Positions 10,738-24,254 are shown, counted from the first letter of the stretch. The stretch: 64,000 nt of DNA from Atrina japonica (GCA_030159075.1 BROG01000108.1:1403501-1467500), one strand, 5' to 3'. Notes: generated from the sequence alone by a model not told the origin. Numbers and translations: made by a program.

Positions 10738-11560
10738 TGGGGGTATCAGTTAGGCATTGTAAATATATCAAGTTTTACCTTCATCACATTTTATCCAAGT
10801 CGGTGTTATTTTTGTTTTGTCGTTAATATTTGAGTTAGTGCCTGGGGAGAAAAATTCGCCACAGGTAGTATAAGTTTCCATGATACTTGTGTAGACAGAT
10901 ATTAATGGCATTTGTTATGTTCTGTAAGTTATTGATTGACATTGATGATGTATTGTGGGAAAATGTCAATAGTTAACTTGACGTATAATTGGTTCATTTG
11001 TTTTTTTCCCTTTTGTAAATATGATTTTTGTATGAGCCGAGCTAAAATCACTTTGATCCTTTAGTTATTCTTTTTCCCTCATTTCAATTTTTCTCTTATT
11101 GAACTTTGAGGCAATGGATATATAATTGGAATGTGAAAAGGTAGTCATACTTGGTGCATCTTTCATTGTGAGGAGATTGAATAATTATTATTCAATTTTT
11201 ACATGTTCTGCATCCGTTTGGAATTTTTATTATTGTATCATTTACTTTTGTTGTTAAATGTTTTCAGTGAATAATGTACCTATCACTAAACAGTGACCTA
11301 TTTGCACTGGAATTATTATTATAATCTATGATGTCATCTATGATGTCCTTATATATCATGGACAGCGAAGACGAGGAGGCTATTTGTTATTTGAAGATGT
11401 GAACATAAATAAGTGTATGCAGAGAGACATTCAGAGTGTTCGTGTTTATTTCAATAGATAGCCAATGTCGAAGATAGACAAATGAAGAATTTAATTTTCC
11501 ACAAGCTAGAAAGTGATTTATTTGTGTGAAAAACGAAATAAAGTGACAATGGAATATTGC
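10738..11560 (+). other. CDK12: CDK12 3' UTR with poly(A) signal
   Basis: AT-rich sequence after the CDK12 stop with no long ORF. A canonical AATAAA lies at 11537-11542; further ones at about 11783 and 11806 could serve longer forms. The extent is inferred. Confidence 0.5.
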
Positions 11561-13487
11561 CCTGGAAAAAGGTAATGGCGAAAGACAGTAACAAGATATG
11601 TGGCAAGGAAATTAAAAAAAAATAATAATAAAAACTCGAAAAAATAATTGAATTGACATAGGGTTGTACTTATATATATATAATTAGTGAAGCATTCCTT
11701 ATAAGAAGGAAACTGGATTTGAACTGCAATGAGATCAGTATTTAAGTTGTTTATTTGAATTCAGTACAAAAAAAGTGAGAAAAATAAAGAATGATGATAT
11801 AGACTTAATAAAACATTACACATGTAATGTTATGTGTAGTACATGTGGTGCATAGACAACCTACACCGCGGAAGTATGTTTTCAAGTGAAAAAACGATTA
11901 TCAACTATCGGAGTTTTTGTGAAAGGTTTTCTAGGAAAAGCAATGGTGTATAACATGTACTGATAATTCAGTATGCAAGATTATCATGAACTGACCTTGA
12001 TAACTTATAATATAGTGAACTGATCCACGTATAATGTAAATATGCTGGGTATTCTTATGTAAGAATGGGAAAAAATCAAACTTTCAGTTCCTGAAATAAC
12101 GTTCTGGGAATTAATACAAGTGTAGTGCACATGTTTAAAGTTGCTTGAATAAAAAATGCATTGATGGCACTTTGGTTTTTCTTGTTATTTCCCAGAATGG
12201 TTTGTTTCTTATAAAACTGACATGTAAATGTTATATACAACAATCCCCTTGTACTCAACTAAACAATGTAAAATGTCCTGCTGTTCATGTCAGTTTTGCG
12301 GTAATGTCATTGATAAATGTCAAGTAGGTAAAAGTATTAGTAGGTTCATGGACAAATCAGCAATTTGTTACTAACATTCTTCACTTGGAGTTAAAGAGAC
12401 GTGAACATTTGATGAAAATATTTTTTCTGTATCTCATTCGGTTATTCAATTAAACGCGGTCGTATATTCTCTTTGGGCTGTAGTGCCATCCTATAGAAGT
12501 GAAAATTCTTGCCAGTCAGAGTATACCTATGGTATTGATTGTGACTTCACTAAATATTTACCATTACAAAATGGAAGTTAAGTCATCTTTACAAGACCTC
12601 GAAAATCCAGGTGGCATGATAAAAATGAAATTGGCCCAAGAATTTCTGTTTACTGAACTTTGGCTAATACTGAAATCTGATTGGCTGAGCAGGCCAAGTT
12701 TAGAACATTCTCTGACAAGTAAATTCTCAAGTTTTTGTGGTGCAAGGCCCATGTATGAGCTAGATTTCAATTCAAACTGTAATTTTGACTTTTAATGTTT
12801 AACCAGTAATGTGTAAAATCTTACTAACCCTGAGGTGCAATCGGATTGCTGATTTTACTATGTAGCTGCTTATATAAAGTTCATTCTTTGCACTGTTGAA
12901 CATTGATCTGGATTATAGATGTAGTATGTATCTTCACTTGTATAAACATTCATTTGGAAAAGTTGTGTAATTTCTGAATATAGATGCTTTTGATTCATAA
13001 TGTTTGTTGAACTCTCAATGCTATTTGTACATACCTGTAATTGTATTGTTTGTAATTTTGTTAAAACTTTCAATTTGGTATGATTTATCATGAACATGTA
13101 TTTGTATATCAATTTTACTTTTGACATATATTTGTAACCTCTCATTTCCATGGAGTTGTTAACTCACTTCTACATAGTTGTGGGGGCTTAAGCTATTATC
13201 CAGGTATCTGGTGAAGAAGGTTAGTTGAGGTCAGGTTGACCTGCTTCTACTGTTCATGCTTCTACTTAATTTGCGCGGCGTATATACGTCTTATGATTCC
13301 TAACACACGTAAGTTTTAGTTTGTTGTCTTACAAATATTGTTGGATAGAAAAAAAAATTCTATAATCTTGTTTGAAAATTATGCAATGATCTGAGTTATA
13401 GAGAAATTTCAACTTTGAAAATTGCTTATAGAAATGTGATTTAAAAATTCAGATCAATTGTGTGAATGAAAATGATTTTATGTCTTT

Positions 13488-13725
13488 TTTTTTATTGTTT
13501 TACGCCAAACTCCACAAGTTTTCCATTATAAAGTGGCAACCAGTTTATAATGTTGGAGGATAGAACCCGATTACAATGTACCTGAGTAGAGACCACTGGC
13601 CTTCCCAAAGTTAACATAAGTGGCAGTTTTTCTTAGAAAATCGCTTAGGTTCCAGTGGGACTGAGCCTTCACTGACAAGAGGTTAGAGACTTCATCGTTT
13701 CAAGCACTCGGGTCATGGAGGCCCC
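13488..13725 (-). mobile_element. tRNA-derived SINE
   Basis: Antisense: tail TTTTACGCCAAACTCCACAA at left, head CACTCGGGTCATGGAGGCCC at right. Confidence 0.8.
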
Positions 13726-15916
13726 TTCTCTGGTTGGAAGATTGTCTTCTTATATAACATAAATCTGTGTAGAAAAACAGGAATTTCTGAAGTATTAGAA
13801 GAGAGGAGAGGTTACAAATATGTAAAATTAGGATTTCATGCACAAAAACGTTTTATTTGAATATACTTGTGTGGAAAATTGGTGTCATTCCTTAAATACT
13901 GTTTCAAATTCATACTGAAAATGAAAAAAATGTACTTTATTTAACTCAATTTTAACCAGAAAATCTACTACTCTCTGCTTTGAAATGGTACATAAATGTT
14001 TTTGTGCATTGGTTTTAGATTTAAAAGGTGTTCTCTCACAGAATTTCACTAATTTTTTTTCATCAGAAAATCTTTTAAAAAATTCATAAAAAATAGCATT
14101 ATTCTGGACGCATGGACATAAAAAAAAAGTTAAAGCAATAAAGACTCATTTTACGTCTTCCAGAATTGATATAAAAAGTGTCAAATTGCATGCTTCTTGG
14201 TTTTAAGCTGGTGTTTTTATGATCAACTCATTTAAAGTAATTCTCCAAAACATAATTTAAAGTCAAAATATTGACCTTTATTTGTTTGAGAGAGCATCTT
14301 TAGGTCTTCTGCAACGATTATGGGACATTATTGTCCATAAGATGGCGGGGCGGAGTAACCTTTTGATTATCATACGGATGATTCAATTCACTTTTCAGTA
14401 TTGGCAAGCTGCACGGGAAAAACGTTTTATTCCTCACTTGATACTCTCTTATGTATGATGACAAGTAGGAATGATTACTCTTGTCAGTGACATTTTAATG
14501 TTATGCTTATTACCTAACATTTAAATTCATCCATAGTTCAAAAAAGGATTCACTTCTCTCCACCCCGCAGGGTTATATGGATTTTGTTGTAATTACTTTG
14601 ACTAGACAAGAGTTAAATGATGAGGGCACAATATTTCATCAGTGATGCAAATTATTTGGTGTGGGATTTTATATTATTAGCTGAGGGACATAGTTTTGTC
14701 TATAGGGGATACTGATCACCTGTATTCCTCTGCCTTTTGTCACTGTGGTTAAGATATATAGGCCTACACATAGTATAGTCAGGAGGAGTCCGACTTTATT
14801 CACACTCTTAAAATGCAATAGTAATCTTTTGTATTTCACGACATATGATAGCATATGATTGTTGTATATCTGCGCCGTATACTCAAGTTAACTCCATGTT
14901 TTTGTAATGTGCTACCATTAGATCTGGGGAATTGAATTTTGATAACTGTAGGTGAGTTGCATAAGACCTACTAGATAAGGTGAAAAAAGTTAATGTAATC
15001 TCCATTCTACGAAGAATAGATAATAATTTTCAATAATAACTGAAAAATATGACGGTAATAATAAATATATTTTAACAATAATAATTTACTCTAAGTTCAC
15101 AAGGAAAAGTTCAACTAAATTTAGTAGGAACTTGCCCCAAGGGACAGAATTTTGTTTTTGTAATGAGTTTGTCCCCAATTGTATAAAACATTTTAAAAAT
15201 GTTTTTATGATCTCTGTCATTTTATTGATAATTATCTTTACTTTGTTGTGAATATGATCTCAGATTGATAAAATTTTCTGTATATCATTTGGAAGATCAT
15301 TGTATTACATGAGTTTGTGGCTATACTTTGAGATTTTTTCAAAGAAATTGATGCATTATTAAGTTGACTCATTCATGTTCATTATTATAAAACTTTCCAC
15401 TGGCTTAGTTTAAATGTGCTTATTTATAGATTGGCATATAGTGAGGTCAGACTTTAATTTTTACAGAAACAAAGATTTTTGGAAGAGATTCTTATATTTT
15501 CACATAATTTTGTGTATTTCTAGATTTCCCAATTTCAATAAAATATTGCAAAAATTCCCAATTCAAAAGGCTCGGGCCCCATTCCCAAAAGAAAATCCCT
15601 GATATATATATACAGTATATATCTAGGGACCTTACTTTAATACTGTAGCAACTACAGTAAATGTTTGTCAAGTTTAATCAAATAATGCAACAGTTTTTGC
15701 CATTTAAGAATTTTTAGGAGAGTAAATGTGGGCATACAAGATTGTTATTTTACTCTGTTTACTACCGTTTTCTGTAAATTGGAAATTGATTTTGTGAGTC
15801 ATACATCTCTTTGCTGTAAAGGAAGCATGATGGGCCGTTATTATTTTTTATCTTAAATTTCTTTTCTGTTATCTTAAAATATACAGTGTAGTTGATAAAA
15901 AAATTATGTAATAGCA

Positions 15917-15933
15917 TATATATATATATATAT

Positions 15934-15972
<39 letters not shown>
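15917..15972. repeat. (TA)n microsatellite
   Basis: TA repeat with a single GA interruption; the minus-strand ORF across it (about 130 codons) is Ile-Tyr repeat only. Confidence 0.95.
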
Positions 15973-15975
<3 letters not shown>

Positions 15976-16999
15976 GAAGTTTGATGAATCGAAGTTCAAA
16001 ACATCGAGACTTCGACTCATAGATGGTAACCCAGAACCATCCGGTTTTTAGTTTCAGAGGTTCTATAATATGTATAAGGTGCATATGACATATATAGTCA
16101 TTATAAATACTACTTAATGCTAAATTTAATTTAATTTTTGTGAAATTAAAACATTGAGTGTTTATGAGAAGGAGAAGAATTGTCATGGTGCGATTTCGTT
16201 TACATGTAAATTTCGACTTCGAATTATATGTAGGAATTTTCGTTGTTTTTATAGAAATGGACCTCAAAATTTATTTGATACATTGAGAAATTCGACTCAT
16301 AAAAGTTTGAATTATAAAATATTTATAAGTAGTGTTAAATAACAAAATAAACTAGAACTTTGTCAGAAGTTCAAAACATTGAGAAATTTGACCCATTGAT
16401 GACCAAGATAAATTATCAAGTTTACAAATATGAGTTTAGATTAATCATGATTGGTGAGAGGCTAATTTTAGCACAAAAATGTTCAAGCAACAGTATTGCA
16501 TGAAATTGAAGCAAGACAATATTATTTTCCTTGTGCACTTTAATTTTTCTTTCTTTCTTTTTTTTTTGGGGGGGGGGTAGTATTGTTGTGGCTTTTGACT
16601 TCTCATATGAGCCATTCTATGCTAGTTATACTACACCTCTTTTTATGAAAATTCTTTTTTAATGAATAATAGTTTTTATTAGAATTAAATTGAAACTCTG
16701 ACAAAACAGACACATCTGTTTAATTTTGTGGTGAATAAAACTGCTATAAAAATTTCTATTTTCATGCAGTTTATTTTGAATATGTGGTCAAAGATCCATT
16801 GCATAAAAGTCTGTTAAGTCCTATTTAAGTTAACTCATTTGAATTAAAAAATATAACTTGAATAACTGGACACTTTTACCACTAGGGTACATTATTTTGG
16901 TTTGAGATGTATATATTTTTTGTGCTGTAGTTAAGGATAGTGGTACATCATGCTTCCTAAATCTCTGCTGTATAGTTGTTAGTTCTGTTTATACAAGTG

Positions 17000-17505
17000 T
17001 GTACAGATGAAGATCTAGAGAGTCGCAGCTTCCTGACTACAGAACGAAGATTTGTACAGAGAGTTTGGGCAGCCTTGGACAGGAAAACAAAGGGAAGTAA
17101 CTGGCACAAGACAAAAGAAAGGCAGAAAACTGAGTGATCATACTGACTATATCATTAACTTGGAGCTTACTCTTTTAATTGACATTTGTGCTCTGTAGGA
17201 TTGTGTGTCTGTCACAAACTTGTTGGATGTTCATGTTATTCATTTTTCTGGAACTTTAGTGAAGAAGTGGATATAATTCCGGAAGCATTTATTGTGGGAA
17301 TTTACAAATTTCTTTGGACCTACAAATAGTCTACAAACTCATTCTAACATGGATTTTACATTGAAGATCATAGGGTTGTGGAATTTAATCAAAAACTGGT
17401 GAAGCAAAACTGACTGAAAGATATGATAAGAGTTAAACGCAGAAAAGCTTAAGACAATTTAAAGGGGTAAAGCGGCTTGACGCCTGCCGTCCCTCAGAAG
17501 AAAAG
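17000..17505 (+). other. Possible exon of an unidentified transcript
   Basis: After the acceptor-like TGTGTACAG (ending about 17008) a 45-codon open stretch reads DEDLESRSFLTTERRF, VQRVWAALDRKTKGSNWH and KTKERQKTE, then TGA at about 17134. A donor-like AAAAG/GTGGGT follows at 17505. The composition is more codon-like than the flanks, but no family is recognised. It could be a UTR exon of a long CDK12 form, a non-coding RNA, or chance. Confidence 0.25.
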
Positions 17506-18364
17506 GTGGGTTTTATGCCTGATGGACTTGGACCAATTTGGTTCAGGTTTTATTTTTTGTTTTCTCATTATTATAATACCCACAAATCTTTAGGTCTTTT
17601 TTAATGCATTGCGCTAAAATTGTCATAACAATTAAGAAAAAGTTAGAATGAATTCTATCGTAGTTAAACGGAAAAATTTTCCAAAAATGCTAGTGAAAAC
17701 TGTAAAGATAATTTAATATAACCCAAACAGTTTTGAAAATTGATTGAAAATTATCTGACATTTTAAATGAGGAGAGGTTCATAATTTTTCACATTAGAAA
17801 AAAAAATAGATAAAATAAATGATTCGAAAAGAGGGATATTCAAATGGAAACTCACCTGGGTTAATTAATTCTTAATTCCTTTAAAATCTCAGACAATTTT
17901 CAACAATTTAAGTAAAACTTCAATTTGTAACAGAAGCATCAACAAATATACTGAAGAACTTGGATGAGCTACAAAAGAAGAGACAGTCTGACAGATGGAA
18001 GAAGATATCGGATGGCAAGCACTGTGTATTTTTATATCGTCACATTGAGTGCAATAGATAATGATTAGTTCCATATTTTTATTCTTTTACACAAAAATTT
18101 GAATACAAATTACTTTGAAAAATTCCTTACTGGTCATGACTGAAAATCCATAGTGCTTGTCCTCAGATGGCTTTAAAAGGAACATGCATTAGCTTCTTAT
18201 TGTACAGTGAAAAGCAATTATTCTCATCATTTTAATTTGCTTAATTCACAAATTTCAATAGGTTCCAGCTTTATTTCTCGTTTTGGAAATTTTTATTTTG
18301 GAATGGATCATTGTGTAATATATTTAATGGTGAATTTTGCTTTTCACTTTTTGACCTTTGACAG

Positions 18365-18406
18365 AACTATCGGTGAGAACAGGAGAAGCTGGAAATGATG
18401 AGAACA
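18365..18406 (+). other. Possible 42-bp microexon
   Basis: Flanked by TTTGACAG and a consensus donor GTAAGTATGG. It could follow the 17.0-17.5 kb candidate exon. Support is splice-site quality only. Confidence 0.25.
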
Positions 18407-19166
18407 GTAAGTATGGAGGGACGTTGATAAGTCTCATTTTATTTACTCTTAGCATACACACAGACATTTTAATTAGAAGCTTTCGTTTGGATAGGAACAG
18501 CAAGTTCAAGGTTTATATTGTGGATAGCTTGTGTGGATTGTGTATTTTATAACTTTCAGTTGTATTGGGTTTATCAGAATTCCTTGCATGAATGATGGAT
18601 GTTTTGATGATTGATAAAATTTGGCGGTTTTGGACCTGAGTTATCTCCCTTTTAATGGTTTATTTGTCTTGTCTTTATAAGCATCTGCATCAGCTTCATC
18701 AAGTAAATGTGATACCAAGTTTTGAGTTGTCTATCTGTCCTTTTGCTTTGCCTGGGCTACATCTTCCTCATTCAACTTCCCTATCCATATTTTATGCAAG
18801 TTTACATCTTCAGAAGATGTCTGTAAACCAAGTGTTGCATATGAAAATTGCGCTTCTACCTCAATTTACTTCCCTTTGTTGATTTTATTTGTCTAAGCTA
18901 TATCCAACTTCTTTCTTCACCCGGACTCTGCAATATTTGATTCAGGTCTACATCTCTTAAAGGACACGGAGTTGATGGGTTTACAGTTATTTCCCTTTGT
19001 GGTTTTCATGTTTCTGAGCCATATCTGTTTCATTTCCCCACTTAGGCTTATGCTGTTTGGTTCAGACATGCATCCTGGGTAGACGGGCATTTTTGTCATT
19101 TTATACCTGTTGATGATATGCCCCAGGTGTGGGACTATTCTGCAAATTGGCCTATTAGCCTTGTTA

Positions 19167-19350
19167 TACTAAGAGAAGTGTGGTCTTGTGGATAGAGAAT
19201 TTCACTTTTGAACAGTCTCTAATCTCGTCTTAGATTTGGGTTGCTGGGACCCAGGCAGATTTATGTGTGATTGTGTTCTGCGGAAGGCTTGTGGTCTTTA
19301 ACTGGGTTTTTCCCACCGTTAAAAACTACTAACCACTGTAAAACTGAAAA
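19167..19350 (+). mobile_element. tRNA-derived SINE, old copy
   Basis: Degraded A box (TGTGGTCTTGTGGATAGAGA) with the typical body GCGGAAGGCTTGTGGTCTTT. Confidence 0.55.
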
Positions 19351-19589
19351 AAAATTGTCCAGTGCTCCCCCAAAGAATATGGGATAAACTTTTTTTTTTC
19401 AAATTTCCAGTAGTTTGTGCTGATCAAGCTTGATTTTTTTTGTTATTATTGTCAATTCAGTATAATGAAAGTTTTGTCATGAACCCAGAACTTGAGTTAA
19501 CATGGGTCGAGCATTCATAGGTTTATAGACCCTGGGTTCTATTCTTAGTTTCAAAGTCATATTCCAGATTTCTTCAAAAAAGTTTTGCA

Positions 19590-19735
19590 ATTTTTTATTT
19601 TAATCATATTTTATGCCATACTCGATAAATTTTTAGTTATATGGTAGTGGCCAAATTTTTTAATGTGGAGGAGAGAACCTGGCGACGAGGTACCCAGGAA
19701 GAGACCACTGGCCTTCTACAGGTAATGTGGCATTA
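19590..19735 (-). mobile_element. tRNA-derived SINE, 3' fragment
   Basis: Contains GTTATATGGTAGTGGCC and AGAGACCACTGGCCTTCTAC; head missing. Confidence 0.65.
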
Positions 19736-20089
19736 CAAAAAACATGTTTCTATGTCGTCTGCTTGCCATAGGATGTTTAAAAATTTTAATGGATCATGTT
19801 CTAGGTGAGAATTCATAATATCTAATATTTGTCTTGCATAACTGGTTAAGTTAATCAAAATCTTGTTGTCCCATACTTAATCAATATGGTAGAACATGTG
19901 CTGTACACAAATTTAAGTCTTTGATGCACATCAATTTGGTCCTACCACTCTAAAACCGAGTTCACTCAGGTCCAAGTTATCCTGGAGTCTGATTAGCTGG
20001 GCAGTCTAAGTTCAGAATATTTCAAGACTAAAGATTATTTCTATGACACAATCTAGGACTGTAATGGAGTCAAGTACCCAGGTACAGTC

Positions 20090-20255
20090 AAACTTGCATT
20101 AAAGGCTACCTCTGTATAAAAGTCACCTGCCTATAAAGGCCATTTAAACATAACCTTGGTTCACTTTTTTAAAATGAATGAACCTCTTTATATAGGTCAC
20201 CTGTCTATAACAGCCACTTTTGTCCATTTCATAGACAAGTTTGTAAATAGAGTTT
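20090..20255. mobile_element. MITE family C, copy 2
   Basis: CAGTCAAACTTGCATTAAAG, then CTATAAAGGCCATTTAAACA and CTCTTTATATAGGTCACCTG. Best preserved left end of the family. Confidence 0.65.
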
Positions 20256-20274
20256 TTGAATTTGGTTTGTGTAT

Positions 20275-20492
20275 TAGTGTATTACCCCACAATCAACATT
20301 TTTTCAGTTATATGGTGGCGTCCAGATATTAATGGTGGAGGAGAGAACCCGATTACATTGTACTCTGGAAGAGCTGGCCTTCCGCCAGTAAACTGGCAAA
20401 CTTTCTCACAAAGATCAGTTAAGGTTCCAGTGGGGCTTGAACCTGTGCTGACCAGAAACACGATGCTCTAACCACTCGGCCACAGAAACCCC
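20275..20492 (-). mobile_element. tRNA-derived SINE
   Basis: Tail at left, head GATGCTCTAACCACTCGGCC at right with B-box-like GGGGCTTGAACCTG. Confidence 0.82.
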
Positions 20493-20777
20493 TGCTATAA
20501 TTTGAAATTGATGCACAATGGCATTTGAATCGTCACCACAGTTCAGTCAAGCCCTTAGCTTATGTCAATATTCGCTGCTGATTATGTTTCCAAATTCAAC
20601 AAATTTGAGATCATTCTTGCGACATAGGCCTGATAGTGTTAGGAAGTTTAAAAATATCTGCATTAGCATTGGTGCTAAATTTCGGCCATTTCACCTGTAG
20701 CATTTGACATCTCAATATATATAACACTGATTAGATGATTGTGTTTTATATAGTGAGTTGATGCTAATCCTCTTATT

Positions 20778-20876
20778 ATCTAACAAACATTTTTAATCAG
20801 CTTACCGGTAACCAGGATCCAGTAAATTTCAGCCCTACTGGATCCTGGTTAAGCTGTTTAAAAATGTTTGTTAGAT
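20778..20876. repeat. Near-perfect 99-bp palindrome
   Basis: Arms ATCTAACAAACATTTTTAAT and ACCAGGATCCAGTA on the left are answered by TACTGGATCCTGGT and TTAAAAATGTTTGTTAGAT on the right, with a loop of about 10 bases. Confidence 0.85.
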
Positions 20877-21019
20877 AGTTTACCAGTTGTCTTTTGTACA
20901 TTGTTACAGATCTCTCCATTAAAAATTGCCGCAACTATATAACCTTAAAATTGTTGAGTATGGCAATTAAAACACCATTAAAATGACAAACTAGCACGTG
21001 TACATGGAAGTACTTTGAC

Positions 21020-21112
21020 TCATCATCCCCTGAAAAATAATGGACTCCTCTGCAAATCAATGATATAGGCCAGTCCAAATGTGTCTTTAGGGGTCAATTA
21101 GTTAAACTCTGC
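21020..21112. mobile_element. Small palindromic repeat family E, copy 1
   Basis: About 90 bp: CTCATCATCCCCTGAAAAAT at left, GTGTCTTTAGGGGTCAATTA at right, so the ends are inverted around TGGACTCCTCTGCAAATCAA. Other copies at 23832, 24695, 54656, 56577, 63662 and a fragment at 42395-42472. Confidence 0.7.
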
Positions 21113-21275
21113 TAAAGTGAACAGATTGTTTGGCATGATTGGCAATTTATAGTATGTCCGACGGTAGAATTTGCCATCAGCTGGGTTTTGCCTTTACTCA
21201 TTTAAGTTGAAAAATCTTGGCGAGACATTATCCGAAGACCTAAGTAGATTGATACTGTACGCTAAGATTAACAAG

Positions 21276-21460
21276 TACAGTAATACCTGTTTTAGTGACC
21301 ACCTGTGTACAAAGACCCCCTTGTCACAAAGACCTTTTTTTATCTGTCCTCATTGGTACCGTTTGTGTACAAATCAACTACTATATAAAAAAGACCACCT
21401 CCCTATAAAGACTGGTTTTGTTGTGTCCCTAAGGGGTCTTTATATACAAGTATCACTGTA
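21276..21460. mobile_element. TACAG-MITE family A, copy 1
   Basis: About 185 bp from TACAGTAATACCTGTTTTAG to GTATCACTGTA, with internal AAAGACCACCT phrases. Terminal inverted TACAGT/ACTGTA. Confidence 0.75.
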
Positions 21461-22299
21461 CTCAGTTTCTGGGAATGGGCTTAGAAATGAAGTTTTGTTG
21501 AAAATCCTTACTGTATTGACTTAAGTCCATAGCGCAGGTCCAAATTTATGCCGGTGTACCTTTACCTTGGGATTCGTCCATATACTGTTTTTTGAGGGAC
21601 CACAAACAACAATAAAACAATCTAAATCAGTTCCTGACTATGGCATGGTGGCATTAACCTAATTTGATCCAGATTCTTGCAGTTGGGATTCAGGAAAGTG
21701 GTAAAATTCAGATACTGATTTAAAAGGCTGGTCACACAGAAATTGCTAGTTAATTTGAATAAATTTTATTGATTTCATATGGTTCAGTGGCAAACATTAA
21801 ACTCACTCATGCAATTGGATAAAATCAATCATATTCCAAACTTCCTCAGGCCTGAGACTTTTTAACATAGATAATGATTGACTATTTGGTAGTCAATAGG
21901 CAGAAAATGTGAAAGTCACAAGTTTTCCGTATTTGAGTAACAGTTTGTAGGCCAATTTCCAGTTTTTGTTGATGACATTCAAGTATCTATAATAAAAAGG
22001 CAACTGTCCATAGCACAGGTTAAAATATTTGACATTCTTTTGTCACCATAAAGGAAAAAATTCTTGGCTGGATGTATATCAACATTTAACGCAAACGTTT
22101 AAATGATTTAAAGTTGGATATCTGCCAAAATTATGACCAACAAGTTTTCTGGATTACAATACTGAAGTGGTGTTGTGTTGTTTTATAGTGGCCTACATGT
22201 AGGCTACATAATGTTAGTTGTTTAAACTTTTGACACATTTTTACTAACGCAAAGGCTTATATTGAAAGTTTTGTGAATCATGATCCTGGGTTTTAAATG

Positions 22300-22469
22300 T
22301 ACAGTAAAACCTGCTTTAGCGACCACCTGTGTATATAGACCACATGGTTTTTTACTGTCCACAATAGTACCATTTGTGTACAAATCAACCTCTATATACA
22401 GACCACCTCCCTATAAAGATTGGTTTTGTTGTGTCTGTAAAAGGGTCTTTATATACAAGTTTCACTGTA
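22300..22469. mobile_element. TACAG-MITE family A, copy 2
   Basis: From TACAGTAAAACCTGCTTTAG to CAAGTTTCACTGTA. Same internal GACCACCTCCCTATAAAG phrase as the other copies. Confidence 0.8.
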
Positions 22470-22579
22470 CTGTTGTTTGTTCTGAAGTCTACAGGTTGAT
22501 GATAAACTCCTCAAATGACTATGGTGAAAAGTTGTTCCTGAAAGTGTTTTTGAAATATCAGTCAAAGCTGATTGTGGAT

Positions 22580-23770
22580 TATTTTATCATGCTTGCTTGT
22601 GGTAGGGCTTTCAACTTGTGAGTGGGAGGTTCTAAATTTGTGTTCCGTTTCCAAGTGCTCAGCATATGAAGTGAAAGCCAGAGATTTTTTGGACAAGACT
22701 AGGATCTGAGGTAAAGGCAGGAGTTGAACGTATAAGAACAGTCAAAATTTACCTGTGTCATGTTAGGTGTAGGTACATTTATCATGCATACAGTTGAGGA
22801 AATGTCCAGTATGTGTAAGTTGTTTGAAGCTGATTGTTTAAAATACAGTGAAACCTGTATATAAGGGCCACCAAAGGGACCCGAAAATATTGACCTTTAT
22901 GTGCAGGTGACCCGTATACACAGGTTAAATTTAGTTGAAGTATGCAGTCAAGGGACTTGAAAAAACTGGCCTTTATAAACAGGTAATCCTTATATAGAGG
23001 TGACTGCTATAGTAGGTTTTACTGTATATAAAATGATTCCTGGAGGTGTAATATTGGAGATATTTGACTTGTGAGTGAAAGGTCCTTGGTTCAATTCTCC
23101 TGAAAAGTTCATACCGTACCTAAGACTTTGTTTAGCACTCAACACAAGAAATAAGTCACAGGTCTTTCAGATGAGACATGTAGGAACTGCATTGGTGTAA
23201 GTCCACAACATGGATCAAAATTTGTGGCACTTCACCTATATCTGGTGACGTCTTCCTGTAATTGAAAGACAACAAACAAAATCTTAGCAAATTGGAGGTC
23301 TCATGTTAGATTCCCGTGACTCTGTCATACCAAAGATAGGCGCTGTCATTCTCCAAATGCTCAGCATACGGAGTGAAAGTCTGTGAGGTCTTTTGGATGA
23401 GACTTAAAACTGAAGTCGAGGCAGGAGTCGCACATATGAGAACCATCACTGCATTGGTGTTGGTCCATATCAGAGGTCGAAATTTTCCAGTGGCATGTCG
23501 AAGAACCTCTGCATTGGTATCTGTCTATAGCACAGGTTAAAATGTGTGGCACTGCACCTGTTAGTCAGTGTACACAGTGAACTGCTCTCATTGTGAAGCC
23601 AGTTTACTTTGTAAGCAGGATCAAGAGCATCAAAAAGATGTGACCTGATAACTTTTTGTGTGACAGCATGAGAAATTTAAGTCATAGGTCTTGCAACCAA
23701 GGATATGTGTCACAGTAGTTTAGAACAGGTCTGTGTTTATGTAAGTTTTCATCTATTGCTAGTGACCTCC
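22580..23770. repeat. Cluster of diverged SINE-like copies
   Basis: Recurring GTCCTTGGTTCAATTCTCCT, TCAGCATATGAAGTGAAAG, TCTTTCAGATGAGACATGTA and CACTTCACCTATATCTGG. At least three tandemly placed diverged copies; relatives at 25690-25915 and 29980-30115. Family B MITE copy 1 is inserted in the cluster. Confidence 0.6.
22844..23025. mobile_element. TACAG-MITE family B, copy 1
   Basis: From TACAGTGAAACCTGTATATA to AGTAGGTTTTACTGTA. Internal phrases CCTTTATGTGCAGGTGACCC and CTTTATAAACAGGTAATCCT. Confidence 0.8.
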
Positions 23771-23831
23771 ATGTAAATGATATCATCATAGGGAGGTCCG
23801 AAGTTTGATTCCTGGTACTCAGACTTTAACT

Positions 23832-23914
23832 GATTAAATCCTGAAAAACAATGAACTCTTCTGTAAATCAATGTCCTAGACCAGTTCAAATGTATCTTTG
23901 GGGACGAATGAGTT
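23832..23914. mobile_element. Small palindromic repeat family E, copy 2
   Basis: AAATCCTGAAAAACAATGAA ... CAGTTCAAATGTATCTTTGG. Confidence 0.65.
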
Positions 23915-24254
23915 AAAAAATGATGAACAATGTCTGAGTTTTCTGTTTCATCTATTGGTGGTTGCCTCTCCATATCGGTGATATAATCATAGGAAGTTTT
24001 AACCTTAAAATCCAGTTGACTATATTATCTTCTGTTTTCGTTCCTACCATCCTTATTTTTTTTAGAGTTATTCCTGTTTGTTTATTTCATTTGCATATCC
24101 CATTTATTTCTTCATCTAGGCTCCCCATATTTGGTGCTGCTATACATCTTTTAAAGAAGAGTGTCACATACAAAAATTGTTAGAGTTATTCCCCTTTGTC
24201 AGTTTCATTTGTCTGGGCCATATCTGTTTTATTTATTTACAAGGGTGCACCACC

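Larger units (their letters stand above)
11560..16990. other. Intergenic, no gene recognised
   Basis: AT-rich sequence with short random ORFs (none over about 100 codons outside simple repeats), one SINE at 13488-13725 and a TA repeat. The stretch 15975-16390 has several GAAGTTCAAAACATCGAGA-like words and looks like an old repeat. Confidence 0.6.

Noticed and set aside
15869..16267. 132-codon minus-strand ORF
   Set aside because: Its body is the TA microsatellite read as Ile-Tyr repeats; the rest has no similarity.
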